From Boletus sp. NGJ (Eukaryota; Basidiomycota; Agaricomycetes; Boletales; Boletaceae), in contig JAGTXK010000141.1 in NCBI GenBank assembly GCA_019096195.1, forward strand, positions 248,001 to 312,000: 64,000 bases of DNA. Reading direction: 5' to 3'. Of the stretch, positions 1-10,876 are shown in pieces. The position numbers and the translations under genes are program-made. The notes below the pieces were generated by a model. It made no database searches. It was not told the DNA's origin and saw only the letters and a list, made by a program, of their open reading frames with translations. Numbering within the stretch: position 1 is the stretch's first letter; every line of letters begins with the position of its first letter.

Positions 1-541
1 TATAAAATAAAAGAGCTTACGAGTTGGGAGAGATAGACAAGCAGTAAAGGAAAGAAGAGAGAAAGTGCTGAGGGGTTTTGTCGACCCGCTTTTCTTTTAA
101 AGGGTAGCACAGAAAAGAAATCAGGTCATGTCTCGTCTAAACGGAAAATTTTGCGCAAAGTGGCACCATTTCTATGTAACAAATTGCCAAATCTGGAAAT
201 ACATACGACACGTCACGTGCCCGTCCCTTCGGGCCGTCTCGAGAGCTCAGAGCCCTCCGTTTGCGCCCAACGTTTCGCCTCGTTTTTTGGATTCCTACCG
301 TTTGGAAGGACACAAACGGCCCTTGCTAACATGCACGGTGCGCCGTATCTACAACTTGAACCAGGACCAGCTAGATGTCATCACCGGCTGTCAAGCTCAA
401 ACTCGGGTATCAACAGTCTCCTACAGCTACCGGTTCTCACAATCGCCATGTGACTTTGCCACATTTTTTTTTGCAGTCAATTTATTAGAAGCTCAGCGTT
501 AACGTTACAGCCTCAAACAACGCCGGCGCGCTCCAGCGTGG
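1..541. other. Intergenic stretch at the window edge
   Basis: No gene is recognised here. Overlapping reading frames of 100-124 codons exist on the plus strand, but they show no family motif and differ in content from the real exons nearby. The stretch lies downstream of the minus-strand P450 and probably carries its 3' untranslated region. Confidence 0.4.
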
Positions 542-2736
542 TCAGAGCATACTCGCAGCAACCAACTGTTCGAGACTCGCTCCGTCCATGCCTTCCACTC
601 TCGGCACGATATTGCATGGGAACGGAAGAGGATGTCTACACCCACCATCATCATCAGATCGCATGCAAGCATATATCAGAAACCGGAGAAAGGAACCTAC
701 ACCGCCAAACCGCTCGTAAACTCGGGCACCACCGGCACCTCGCGCCCATGCTCGTCCCTCGTCTTCGACACTGTAAACACCGCCAAGATGGTCGCCATCG
801 CGAACCACATGGACGTATCCGCAAAGTACCTGCCTACACAAATACGCCGACCAAAGCCAAAGGCAATGTTTTGCGTGTCGTCTGACTTGAGAGTGCCGTC
901 GTCATCGAGGAAGCGTTCGGGAAGGAATTCGAACGGTCGGGGGTACTTGGATTCGTTGTGTGCCATGGACCTGTAAGGGAGATACAGATCAGTGTGAGGT
1001 CGACAGATGAATGGGGAAAGGGGCACCAACCAGAGATTCGAGATGATGATGGCACCTGAATCCCATTAACTTTCGTGCACGCGCGCGTGCAACGGTGTTG
1101 AACGCACCTTTTGGTATGTAATATCCGTCGAAGACATCTGCGTCCGCCGCAGCATGAGGGACAGCTAGTCCAAAGAACTCGGCACTTGGGATGATGATGC
1201 TACATGGCAAGCCATTACTCACAAAGAGGTATGACGGGATTGTATCGCAAAGTTTCACGAAGGATAGCGTCGATGTAAGGCAACGACGGCCGGTCTTGAA
1301 TACAAGGCAATCTGCCCTTGCCAATGATCTCATCGATCTGCGCCTGCGCCTTCTTCTGGGCATCCGGAAACAGGACCATCATGAGGAAGAAGGTCAGGAT
1401 AACTGAATTCGACTTTGGACTTGGTCATCAACGATGCTAGTCATTGCATCTCATGCCATCAACGCACCGTCTCTGATGCAGCTGAGAGAAATGCATGAGA
1501 TGGATGAAGAAAGGAGCAGGAGAGCGGTAATTACCTAGGAACCCCGTTGCGGCGGCTTCTTTGAGACCTCGTGTCCACGCCGAGTCCGCAGGTATGCCTT
1601 CTTCCTCTGTTTTTTGAAGGGCATCGCATATCATGCTACAGCTGGCGCTTCCTGATTTCTGCTTACGATAATGAATGACGCCCTCTTGTCACGGATATTG
1701 AACATACTATCTTTTGCAACGAGTAATTGAACGGTTTTTCGACACATTCCTTGGCCCATATCCTCGACGAAGCGACGGTCCTTTTGAACGACATCCCAGG
1801 TAGCCACGAGGGAAGAGATGGGACTAACAACAAATTTGTCTGCATCGTACGGTGAATACGCTGCAGACTTACTTACGTCCAGGAATGGCACCGAAGATAA
1901 TTGATATGTCAAACCGCAAGGCATCAACTGCCACGTTGATCATATTCTTGACGATGTCCACGATCGGATCCTTGCGAGAAACAGGATCATAGTCATATAC
2001 GGCGTTCATGATTGCTGATGCTGTGTATCTGAAAAGCGACGTTGTGATTCAGTTCGATAACCATGGATGTCATTGCGCAACCATATACTCGAATATGTGT
2101 TCCTCAAGCTGACTTGGCCTTTCCAGCAAATTACGCAACAGTTGAAATGACTTTAGTTGCTGCATCGGGGCAAACCTCGTGACAGAGTCTGCCCGGAAGG
2201 TTTGATGGAAGAAGCGTCTATGAAGTCGCCATCGGTCACCATACGGCAAAAGAACGGAGTTGAAATCCGTTCCGAATCTTCAAACCAGCCAAAGATCCAG
2301 CGTCTGCCACATTGGAAAAAGACGATCCACTCACAGTTCGTTCGTGACGAGGGACGGCCGGTCAGAGTAGTTCCTGGAGCGATACTCGAGGAGGTCCTTT
2401 GCAATCTTTTCGGAATTGATGATGACGATGTGCTTTCCCAAGAGTTGGGTATATACGAGATCTCCTACATGACTCGGAGTCTCGATCGGCGTGTTTAACA
2501 CGAAATAGCGGGAGTAGCTTCGTACCGTACGTCTTTGCCCACTCGGTGTATGTCAACCATGGTGCCTCCCTATTGAACCCAATCACGTTACCAACCAAAG
2601 GAAGCCCCGGTGGACCAGGAGGGAGCGGACAAGGTAACGGTGCTTTGGGTTTCTCGAAGTATCGTCGGATGAGGTCAAGCACCAACTTTCCACCGAGCAC
2701 TAGGGCAAAGGCACCTGCCCAGGAGGACGTAGACAT
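542..2736 (-). CDS. Cytochrome P450 monooxygenase (microsomal, E-class group I type)
   Basis: This is a membrane-anchored haem-thiolate monooxygenase; the substrate is unknown. The N-terminal exon (about 2360-2736) starts MSTSSWAGAF, runs through a hydrophobic anchor, and reaches the proline hinge PLPPGPPGLPLVGN. The next exon carries VIINSEKIAKDLLEYRSRNY. A later exon has the K-helix-type ETLRYNP (about 1290). The haem loop FGFGRRICVGR, with its cysteine ligand, lies near 830-860. The last small exon ends LEQLVAASML and stops at 542. About eight short introns join in frame, so the gene looks whole. Start choice: ATG at 2736; an in-frame ATG three codons earlier is also possible. The same small last exon and the EKIAKDLLE block occur in the P450 copies at 27.7-38 kb, so this is a dispersed member of the same family. 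The CYP family number cannot be set by eye. Confidence 0.9.
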
Positions 2737-3775
2737 GATTGGCATCGAATGAGCGTCGCTGCATCACCACGTTCATATACTCTGTTCATCCACACCTGGT
2801 TGCTTTCATCCATTTCCCACAGGCTGACATGCTTGGGAGGAAAGAAATAGTGATCTTGATTCAAATGTTAGTATGCTTCATTTTCGTTCTCAGGTCGCGG
2901 GCAATACGTGCAACTTTGCCAGTTGATGGATGTCATCTGCGACTCGTCACGATCTCAAACGAGACGAAGCACGCAACTGGAAGCTGTCAAGTCCAGCAAA
3001 CCACGATGGTACTCGTCAGCGCCTCCCAGGAACGACGGCAGACTCGGAGCAGCATGGTGTTGGCTCCCAAACAAGACACAAATACCGTGATTGCTTTTCG
3101 CTCCAGATTCAGATTGACTTCACACGAGCGAAAAAAAGAAAACGCTCGCGGCTTCGATAAGTTGATACTTCACCTCATGGGACAGGTGCATGCGAACTCA
3201 TCGTGGATAACTGCCGTTTTTTTTTCGAGTGTCATACGCATCTGAATCTGAATCCAAACACACCTGAAGGTGCTTGTTGGATGCAAGTGGGATGATATGG
3301 CGACATCACACCATCGTTCCAATGAACATATTCTCCATCAAGCAGCTCTGACAAAATTTCCCAGAGGGAATGGATCAACGCACCAGTTAGTGTGTTTTTG
3401 CAACCTAATACATCGGTCCTAATAGGTCCAATATCTAATGGCAGGGTCATGAATGTCCAGTAACTCCAGTCCAATCAGCATGTGTCAACGAAAGATCGTG
3501 GTGCCGGCCCTCTCGCAAAGTTCACAGCGCAATCAACATCGGCCCGGCGGAAGCTGACCCCCTGCGCGGTTTATTGCCCAATGTCCACGACTGCTTGTCC
3601 TGACCGTCTAGTTAGGTACAAAGACTAGCCCACATGATGTGGCGAATCGTTGTGTTTTATCATGATGCACGTATAAACGTTTATGGCCTGCTGTGGAACA
3701 TTCGAGTCGGATGCGCTATGTATGATTCCACACCCTCCGGGCACCCCTGGACCCGCAAGCTAATGCAGTCATCAC
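2737..3775. other. Intergenic stretch
   Basis: This is the 5' side of the minus-strand P450 and presumably holds its promoter. The 168-codon plus-strand frame (2739-3245) shows no recognisable motif and is not called. Nothing else is seen apart from the foldback element that starts just after it. Confidence 0.4.
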
Positions 3776-3778
3776 CAA

Positions 3779-4042
3779 CACAATGCAAAAATCAATATTT
3801 AGGACAGGTCTGAATGTTGTATGAAATGGGAAAATTGCAGTTAAAATTTAGTCTTGACATTTTGTGGCACTTAAACTTGAAGTTTAGACATAGATTAGGC
3901 AAAAGCTTGAAGTTTAGATATAGATTAGGCAAAATTTTCAAGTTTAAGTGCTGTGTGAAAATGTCAAGCTTAAATTTTAACTGCAATCTTCACATTTCAT
4001 ACAACATTCAGACCTATCATAAATATTGGTTTTTGTGTTGTG
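3779..4042. mobile_element. MITE-like foldback element 1 (264 bp)
   Basis: The two ends are long imperfect inverted repeats of roughly 95-100 bases. The left end begins CACAATGCAAAAATCAATAT and the reverse complement of the right end begins CACAACACAAAAACCAATAT, aligned without gaps. The loop holds two tandem 30-base units (3876-3905 and 3906-3935), each starting CTTGAAGTTTAGA. The element is flanked by CAA on both sides (3776-3778 and 4043-4045), which fits a 3-base target duplication. No coding capacity is present, so it would depend on a transposase elsewhere. The superfamily is not assigned; 3-base duplications are typical of PIF/Harbinger-type elements. Confidence 0.8.
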
Positions 4043-4045
4043 CAA

Positions 4046-4554
4046 GGGACGACAACTTTCTATCACGTGAACAAATGAACTCGGACAAACCGATCCGATG
4101 TTACCGAGAATCTTTTACTAGGCGTCGTTGGCATACGCTAGAATCACTGTGGTGACTGCACGCAGCCTTGTGTGGCGTGGGGCATGGCATAGAGATCTTT
4201 GGATAAGGATAAGCAGGCATCGCTTGGAGCGCTGAAATCAGATTATTCCACCAAAGCTGCAAAGCTTTCGCAACATGCGCTCACGATATTTCGTATGCCC
4301 GGCGATTCAACCCATTTGTTCTGTTTGTAAACCTGTATGTTGAGGGGTTTTTGCTACTTACTCCGCTCGGATAGTCGTTATCCAATCGGTGGCTGCCAAC
4401 GCCACGAATTAGAATTGAAGCAGGTAACCGGATAACACCTATTCGGTTCCGGATAGGCATGGAGGGAAGGGGGCACCGGAACTCAGCTCGTCTCTCTGGG
4501 TTGTTGTAGTCCTGCACCATTTATTTTGCGCTGGAAGGCTAACCTGGCACACAA
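4046..4554. other. Intergenic stretch upstream of the transporter
   Basis: No gene is seen. It probably contains the promoter of the plus-strand transporter that begins at 4555. Confidence 0.35.
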
Positions 4555-6993
4555 ATGCACACTAAACGTGCAGATTCTGCTATCCTTTCGCCTTCAGACG
4601 AGGTTCCGAGCTATCAGGAAAGCCATGAAGATGACCCACTGATCCCATTGAATCCGAACAATGCAGAGAAGAGACTCCTGCGCAAACTCGATGGAAGGAT
4701 CTTACCCATCACCTGCTTTCTTTACCTGTTTGCATGTGGGTCTTTTGACCTTGTCTTGAGCTGCTCGCATCCATCTGACTACAATCCAGACCTGGATCGA
4801 TCGAACTTGGGGAATGCACGCCTTCAAGGGTTGCCTGAAGACGTGCTCGGAGGGGATCCTACCGGTCTACTCTTTGATTGGTTGGTCGCAATCTTCTTTA
4901 TACCTTATGTCAGTGCCGAGCCCATTGGTTGCGTGCTTATTCATGCACTCACATGCCACTGGTTAGATTCTGTGCCAGGTACCGTGGACTGTATTCTCCA
5001 AGTATTATAGTCCTCGAATATGGATTGGCTGCTCAGCCATTCTGTGGGGCATATGTTCCACAACGATGGTGAGTAGTCATCCAGAGCCTCCCTTATTTCA
5101 CCTTATAACCGTGGGACACGTATAGTCGACTGCAAACGACTTTGAAAGCCTTCTCATCGCGCGATTGGGTCTCGGCGTCTTTGAGGCAGCTTTCGGACCC
5201 TCAGTTGTATTGTATTTTTGTACGTCTTTCTTTCATTGGAGGTTCCACGCCGACATTGACACCATTTTCCCCAAGCATTCTACTATACCAAAGCTGAATA
5301 TGGTACACGAGTCGCTTCTTGGTTTGGTTTCGCCGCCGTTGCTGGTGCATTCGGTGGCTTGCTCGCCTATGGGATTCAGCATGTCAAGATATCCATTGCG
5401 AATTGGAGATTGCTATTCATTATAGAAGTAGGTCCGCTTTCTATTTCCATCTGATTCACTTACGAACGTGCAACAGGGTGTTCCAACAGTACTACTTGGT
5501 GTACTATGCTTGCTTTTCCTACCTGGGCGACCGGAGTCGACCGAGTTTCTGACACATGCCGAGCGCAAATTGGCAATAGAACGTATGAATAGAGGCACGA
5601 GCGGAGACATTGGAGCAGTTGTGAATCAAAGTACGTCTCTATGTCCTTCCCATCTACCTCCATTCAGCTGATCTGGTTTTTTTTAGGACACGTTATCGCT
5701 GCCTTCCTGGACTGGAGGGCAAGTGTTTTCTCTGTGATGTGCCAACGTGCCGCAGCTAATCTCGGTCTTAGGTATACGTTGCGGGTGTCATGTACTTTGG
5801 GTTAAATTGCGCACTTGGTTCTTTGTCTGCTTTTTTACCTACAATCATCGAGACGATGGGGCATTGTATGTCCGTCCCGCGATATCTCGGAGCAACAAAC
5901 TGACCAATTATGGCATTTCCAGCTCCTGCAATATCGCAGCTCATGACTGTCCCTCCTTATGCGGTAGCTGGTTTGATCCTGATGATCGCGTCGTATACTT
6001 CTGATAGAATTCAGAGTCGTGGGCTCATTGTCGTTTCTGGATGTACGCTGGGAGGGCTCGGTTACATGTCAGTTTCGACTCCATTCGTTCCGTGCCGCTT
6101 CTCACCACCCATGCAAGCAGGATTCTGCTGGGTGTCACGCAGGCACACATTCATGTACGGTATCTCGCCACGTTTTGCATCGCCGCAGGCACGTATGCCA
6201 GTCTGGGTCTCATTCTTGCATGGTGTAAGTGCCTATGACTTGTCGTCATACATCCTATTCTATTCGATGACCCATACGGGGGAGGGGAACATCACTGACG
6301 AACAACTTCGTTCTCTTTTTCCTCCTAGTCGCGCATAACCTGGGATCGGAAACGAAGCGTGCAGCAGGGATGCCCCTGTTTGGCGCGATCGGGCAAGCGG
6401 GGAGTATTTTGGGGTCACACTTGTACCCCCTGACAGAGAGTCCGGCATATTTGTGCGTCGAGGCCACAGTCATATCGCGATTATACTGACTAACGATTTC
6501 ACCGACTGACTCGCTGGGTGGGTGGTTAACCAAACAGACGCGGATTTGGAGGTAAGTTGCCAAAAGGGGAACCGACAATGTCCACGTTCACGGATGACGC
6601 TCTTTTTTCCTTCTCTCATAGTGTCCGGTGCCCTCATGTTCTTGGCCGCGCTCTCGGCCTTGGTGCTTAGTGTACGTCATCTCATACTCGCCTTAATACC
6701 TGTTGAAATTGACGTCTCCCCCCGAGTAGATTTCGTACCGGTGGGAGAACGAGCGTCGCAACGCCGCGTTTGGCGAGCCTGATTGCGATGCGCCGGTTGA
6801 TACGTCCGAGCTAGCTGACAAGGTACGTACGCCCTCTTCCTTGCGATGCCACGCCGTACAACCGGAGAGGTTGCGGGGGGAAATAAACCCATTGCTTCCT
6901 CCATTCCCTTCCTCTGCTTCCTCGCGTCCCTTTTCTAAAATCGAATCCTGAACTCGTGTACGTTAGGCGCCCGGATTCCGATACCTACCGTAA
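4555..6993 (+). CDS. MFS transporter, anion:cation symporter (allantoate/nicotinate permease-like)
   Basis: This is a plasma-membrane permease of the Dal5/Tna1 group, which imports small organic anions such as allantoate, nicotinate or pantothenate; the actual substrate is unknown. The N-terminal tail has RKLDGRILPITCFLYLFA followed, across an intron, by DRSNLGNARLQGL, the classic start of this family. Later exons give the loop-2 to TM4 stretch LLIARLGLGVFEAAFGPS, the central GVPTVLLGVLCLLFLPGRPE, and HNLGSETKRAAGMPLFGAIG in the C-terminal half. About ten short introns split the gene. The last exon ends GFRYLP and stops at 6991-6993. The length (about 480 residues) fits the family and no break was found. 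Neighbours on both sides are unrelated, so the context gives no hint of substrate. Confidence 0.88.
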
Positions 6994-8028
6994 AGTTGAG
7001 AGATGTGAACGGAGGGTTCATCCCCTTTTTTGTTCTTTGTCTACTCTGGTCGTCGTATCTCACTTCTTAACCCTTGTCCCGTTCGAATCCCAAATGCCGT
7101 AGGATACCCACATTGTGCTTCATGATGCACAGTCGACTTTCTCCTCTTAACCCCTACATAATTTCCAAGTAATAGCGTATAGGTTTTCCATCGTAGCCCT
7201 ATCTCAGGGGCTCCGCCCGAGGGACATAACTTATCATAAGTGGGAGTCAACTGTATACACGCTTTACATGTATGTACATACCTTGGATAGTCCATTCCCG
7301 TTGTACGCCCGAGGTGCCTAGTTTACAAATATATGCGCTACTTCGCGAGAATGTATCAAGGTGTCGGCAATTTCGAGAGCGAATAGGGGATTTTTGTTTA
7401 TACATAAGGTAGGACTCAGTACACTGTAACCGAGCGACTGGAACGAGATGGAACCTCAAACTAGCAACCTGATCATGAAGAAATCGATCATTGAACGAAT
7501 CGGCATATCGTTCGTCCCACATCACACATTCATTCCCGTAGGCTTCTTGGGAAAAAGAAACGACAAGGAAACACAAAGCCGAGGTTACTTCGAGTGGTCG
7601 TGAACAAGGTCGTAAAAGCGTAGGAGAGGGAAAAAAAAAAAGGTTCAACGACAAAACGTGGGGGCACGAAGAGAGGAATGCCCAAAAATAAGTCGCGAGA
7701 TATATGTCAGCGTTATCCTAGCAGTCAATCGTAGCAATGTGATGGAGGAGAAAGAGAGGGTAAGGTGGAATAGGGTGGATGAGGTACTAAGTGGAGTGAA
7801 ATGGTACTTTCCACGGGAGCGAGAGGGTAGTTATGCAAGAAGAAAAGAGAGAGAGGAGGGAGGTCAATAACGATCAAAGAGAAGAGTAACTCCAAACAGT
7901 TGATGTTAACAGATTTGAGTCATCCATAAGCCACAATGCCGCAATCGTAAACTAATCGGTGGGTAAAATTTGGGGGTGCCCACCATAGGTAGTGAAAGGA
8001 TAGGACAGGGAACGACATCCGTTTGTGT
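6994..8028. other. Intergenic stretch between convergent genes
   Basis: No gene is recognised. The stretch lies between the 3' ends of the transporter and of the RNA-binding protein gene. Purine-rich tracts occur near 7620-7660 and 7740-7870. Frames of 135 codons or fewer have no motif. Confidence 0.35.
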
Positions 8029-10876
8029 TCACTTGCCGCCTTGGGACGCCTGCAGGATCAATGACTTCTCCTTTAGTACAGAAGGGTAGCTATTCATGAG
8101 ATGCGCGAGTGCCCGGAGATCGTCCTGATCCAACAACGCAATGGTCAATTTAGGCTAGAACAACAGTGGTCAACAGTCCGTCCAACTATAGCTCGTAAGG
8201 GGGGAAAGTGACTTACCGCGCCCTTGATGCCATACGACTTGATGGCTCGGAACCTGAGTTAAAACAATCACCCAGTGAGCGCCCACAAAGAACGCAGGGG
8301 AAATAGTACGTACAATTTATCACCGAGTTGCTGTTTCTGGGCCTGTATAGGTTTGCCGAGGAGTCCGTCGACAAACTCGTCGGTCGCCTTCACGACTAAT
8401 GGATCAGCCTTGGGCAGAGGAAGGCCAGTCGTCGAAGAGGAGTTCGCAAGTTTGACGATCTCTGCGGCGGGCAAGCGCGCCAAAGAAGCGATCGTATAAG
8501 AAGTCGAGCTTGGGGTCACAGGCACGGGTGACGACGCTGCAGACGGTCCACGTGACGACAGGGCAGGTGTTTGCGGCGAGTCCTCAAGTGGGGTCGTAGA
8601 GATTTTCTTTGCTTGAGGCGTGACAGGCACCGGTGCAGCGGATGGTTCGACCTTGGGCTCTTCTTCCTTATCAGAACTGTCCAAAACCATCTTGGCGTCC
8701 GCGATCTTAGCTCTAAGCACCTCGACGTTAAAAAAACACATCGCTCTCTCGCGCTTTGGCAGACTCATGAGCAATTCTACAAGTTCTCCCTGTCTAGATG
8801 ATTCGATCTTAGCGACAGCAGCAGCCATACGGTCCTTCTCGGAGGTTGGTGGAACGGAACCAGAAGGCGAGGAAGTGCGCGGAGGTGTAGACAAGGACGC
8901 TGAGATGGAGATAGGAGTCGAAGGATGCTCGGGAGCCGAAGCTGTTGCAGCCAATTGGGTGGGATCCAAGAGACGAGAGTCTTGAGAGTTCGCGGGTGAT
9001 GGTGACTTGCCGGGAGACGGTGTTTTGGGCTTCAGAGCTGCGCGCGCACTCGAAACTTGTTCCGCAAGCTTGGAAGGGTCTTGAATACCTGCTACGACTT
9101 CACTCAGAGACAGGCCGACAAGAGACTCAACGACCACGTCGAGTTCATTCGCCGGGACACTTTCATTTGCTTTGATGCGTCTGCTCAGTTCACCTGTGAG
9201 CACCTCCTTTCTGACAACGGGTGAGAGCGCCGCGAGATCATCGTAGCGCATGGGGAGATTGAGGGTACCAGAGAGGGCAGCCTATGTCGCATGAGCCTCA
9301 GTTGAAGCAGCTGTGACGCATGCTTACATTGTAGTAGCTACCAGACCCTCTTCTACCCCTATCAGGGCGATCGACTCCGATTACAGGAGAACCAAGCACC
9401 GAGGAAGGGTAGCGGGGACTGGAGAAACCGACATAACTCTCACCACCCTCACTTGCGGTCGGGCTAGTTGCACCACTAGCACTCCGTGGGTGGCCATTAT
9501 GGCCGAAACGCTGAGCCAACTTCTCCTGACGTAATTGCTTGGGTTCGTGTAATCTGACGACAAGCTGTTTGGAACCAAGAAGCATGCCGTTCATAGCATG
9601 CAGTGCGGCAGCCGCTGCGAACGGCAATCAATAATCGGATACTGTAATATTGTCTGAGGCCAACCTTGATCGGGTGTTTGGTAGGAGACGAAGCCGAACC
9701 CGCGACTCTCGCCACTTTCGTTGCGCATTACTCGTGCACTGAGAAATGGTTACAAACGAGAGGTGCAATAATATGTGCAATTCACCTGACAATTTGTCCG
9801 AACTAAATGCACCGATGGATAAGAAGCCAAACCCCGAGAAAGTGAGTATTTACCTGACGGAAATGAGTGAAAAGTCCATTGGAATCAATATCCGGGTCCA
9901 GATTCTGTTTGAAGAAACAAATGTCATGAAGGTATGGTCAGGAGTGGGTTAGTCACCTTGCAGAACAAATTGCATGGGTCTATAAGACCGCTGTGGCTAT
10001 TTGAACCAGGTCCACTCAAAGGGGCGAGTTGAACTTGTTGTCCCGGGCCATGGACAAAAATGGGGGCTCGGGGCGGACTAGCAAATGGATGAGCGCGGGG
10101 AGGAGAATACTATGGATAGGGTGTTAGGCAACAGAAACCCAAATAAAACCATGTTACCTGTGTAGGGTAAGGATACACAGAGCCCGATGGTACAAAAGTG
10201 GGAGCGTGAGCACTAAACTCGGTGGCACTGCCACTAGTCCTCCTGCCCTGGTATATTGTTACAGCGATATTTTGGCCTTCCACTTCAAAGCAATGCATCG
10301 CCTCCTCGGCAATGCGTGCATCTTCTTCACGCCAGAATTCTACAACTCCGGTATCACTTCCAAATCCGGTCTGCGTGCGAACGGACGCGAGAGCGCCATA
10401 AGGTCGGAAAAGGTCATACAGCTGACTATCGGAGAAGCCAACTGGGAGATGCTTCACGAGACGTGGTAATGCAGAAGGAGGGGGAAGTGATGTGGGCGGT
10501 GAAGTTGGAGGGTACGGTGAGAGGACGAGATGTACTGGAGGTTGAAGGCCATGGATTGGACGCGACTGCAAAGTGGCCAAGGCTTTTTCGGCTACGGAAG
10601 AAAGTATGGATAACTAAAGACACATCACACACGATGAATGATCACACCTTTCTCGAGAAACTTGAACTCAATCGTTCCAGACAGCGGGCGGCTGCTTCCG
10701 TCGCGTGGGATATTAGGTCTGAAGGGTGCACAAGACTGAAAGGTAATCGCGAGATTCTCATCCGTAACATAAGGAGGCAGATTGGAGATGTACAGTAGGG
10801 GGTCGTGAATATATGGGTGGGGCTGTGGGCCATCGCTTTCTTGCAATGGAGGGGAGGCATATCCAGAAGCCATCAT
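8029..10876 (-). CDS. rrm4: Rrm4-like RNA-binding protein: three RRMs plus C-terminal MLLE domains
   Basis: The family member known from Ustilago maydis, Rrm4, carries mRNAs on moving endosomes. The order here is the same. RRM1 is in the first two exons (HDPLLYISNLPPYVTDENL). RRM2 follows (LPRLVKHLPVGFSDSQLYDL, near 10.2-10.5 kb). RRM3 comes after short introns (CNLFCKNLDPDIDSNGLF near 9.95 kb, ending in SKQLVVRLHEPKQLRQEK). The long last part holds up to three MLLE-like modules: LAALSPVVRKEVLTGELSRR (about 9.2 kb), KIESSRQGELVELLMSLPKR (about 8.8 kb), and the final best-kept one, LGDKLFRAIKSYG with KLTIALLDQDDLRALAHLM, ending ASQGGK at 8029. Poly(A)-binding protein has four RRMs and one MLLE, so it fits less well. 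Start: ATG at 10876 or the adjacent one at 10873. The linkers are rich in Ser, Pro and Ala. Confidence 0.85.

Noticed and set aside
7060-7100. B-box-like GTTCGAATCCC suggesting a tRNA
   Set aside because: No A-box at a suitable distance and no acceptor stem could be found.
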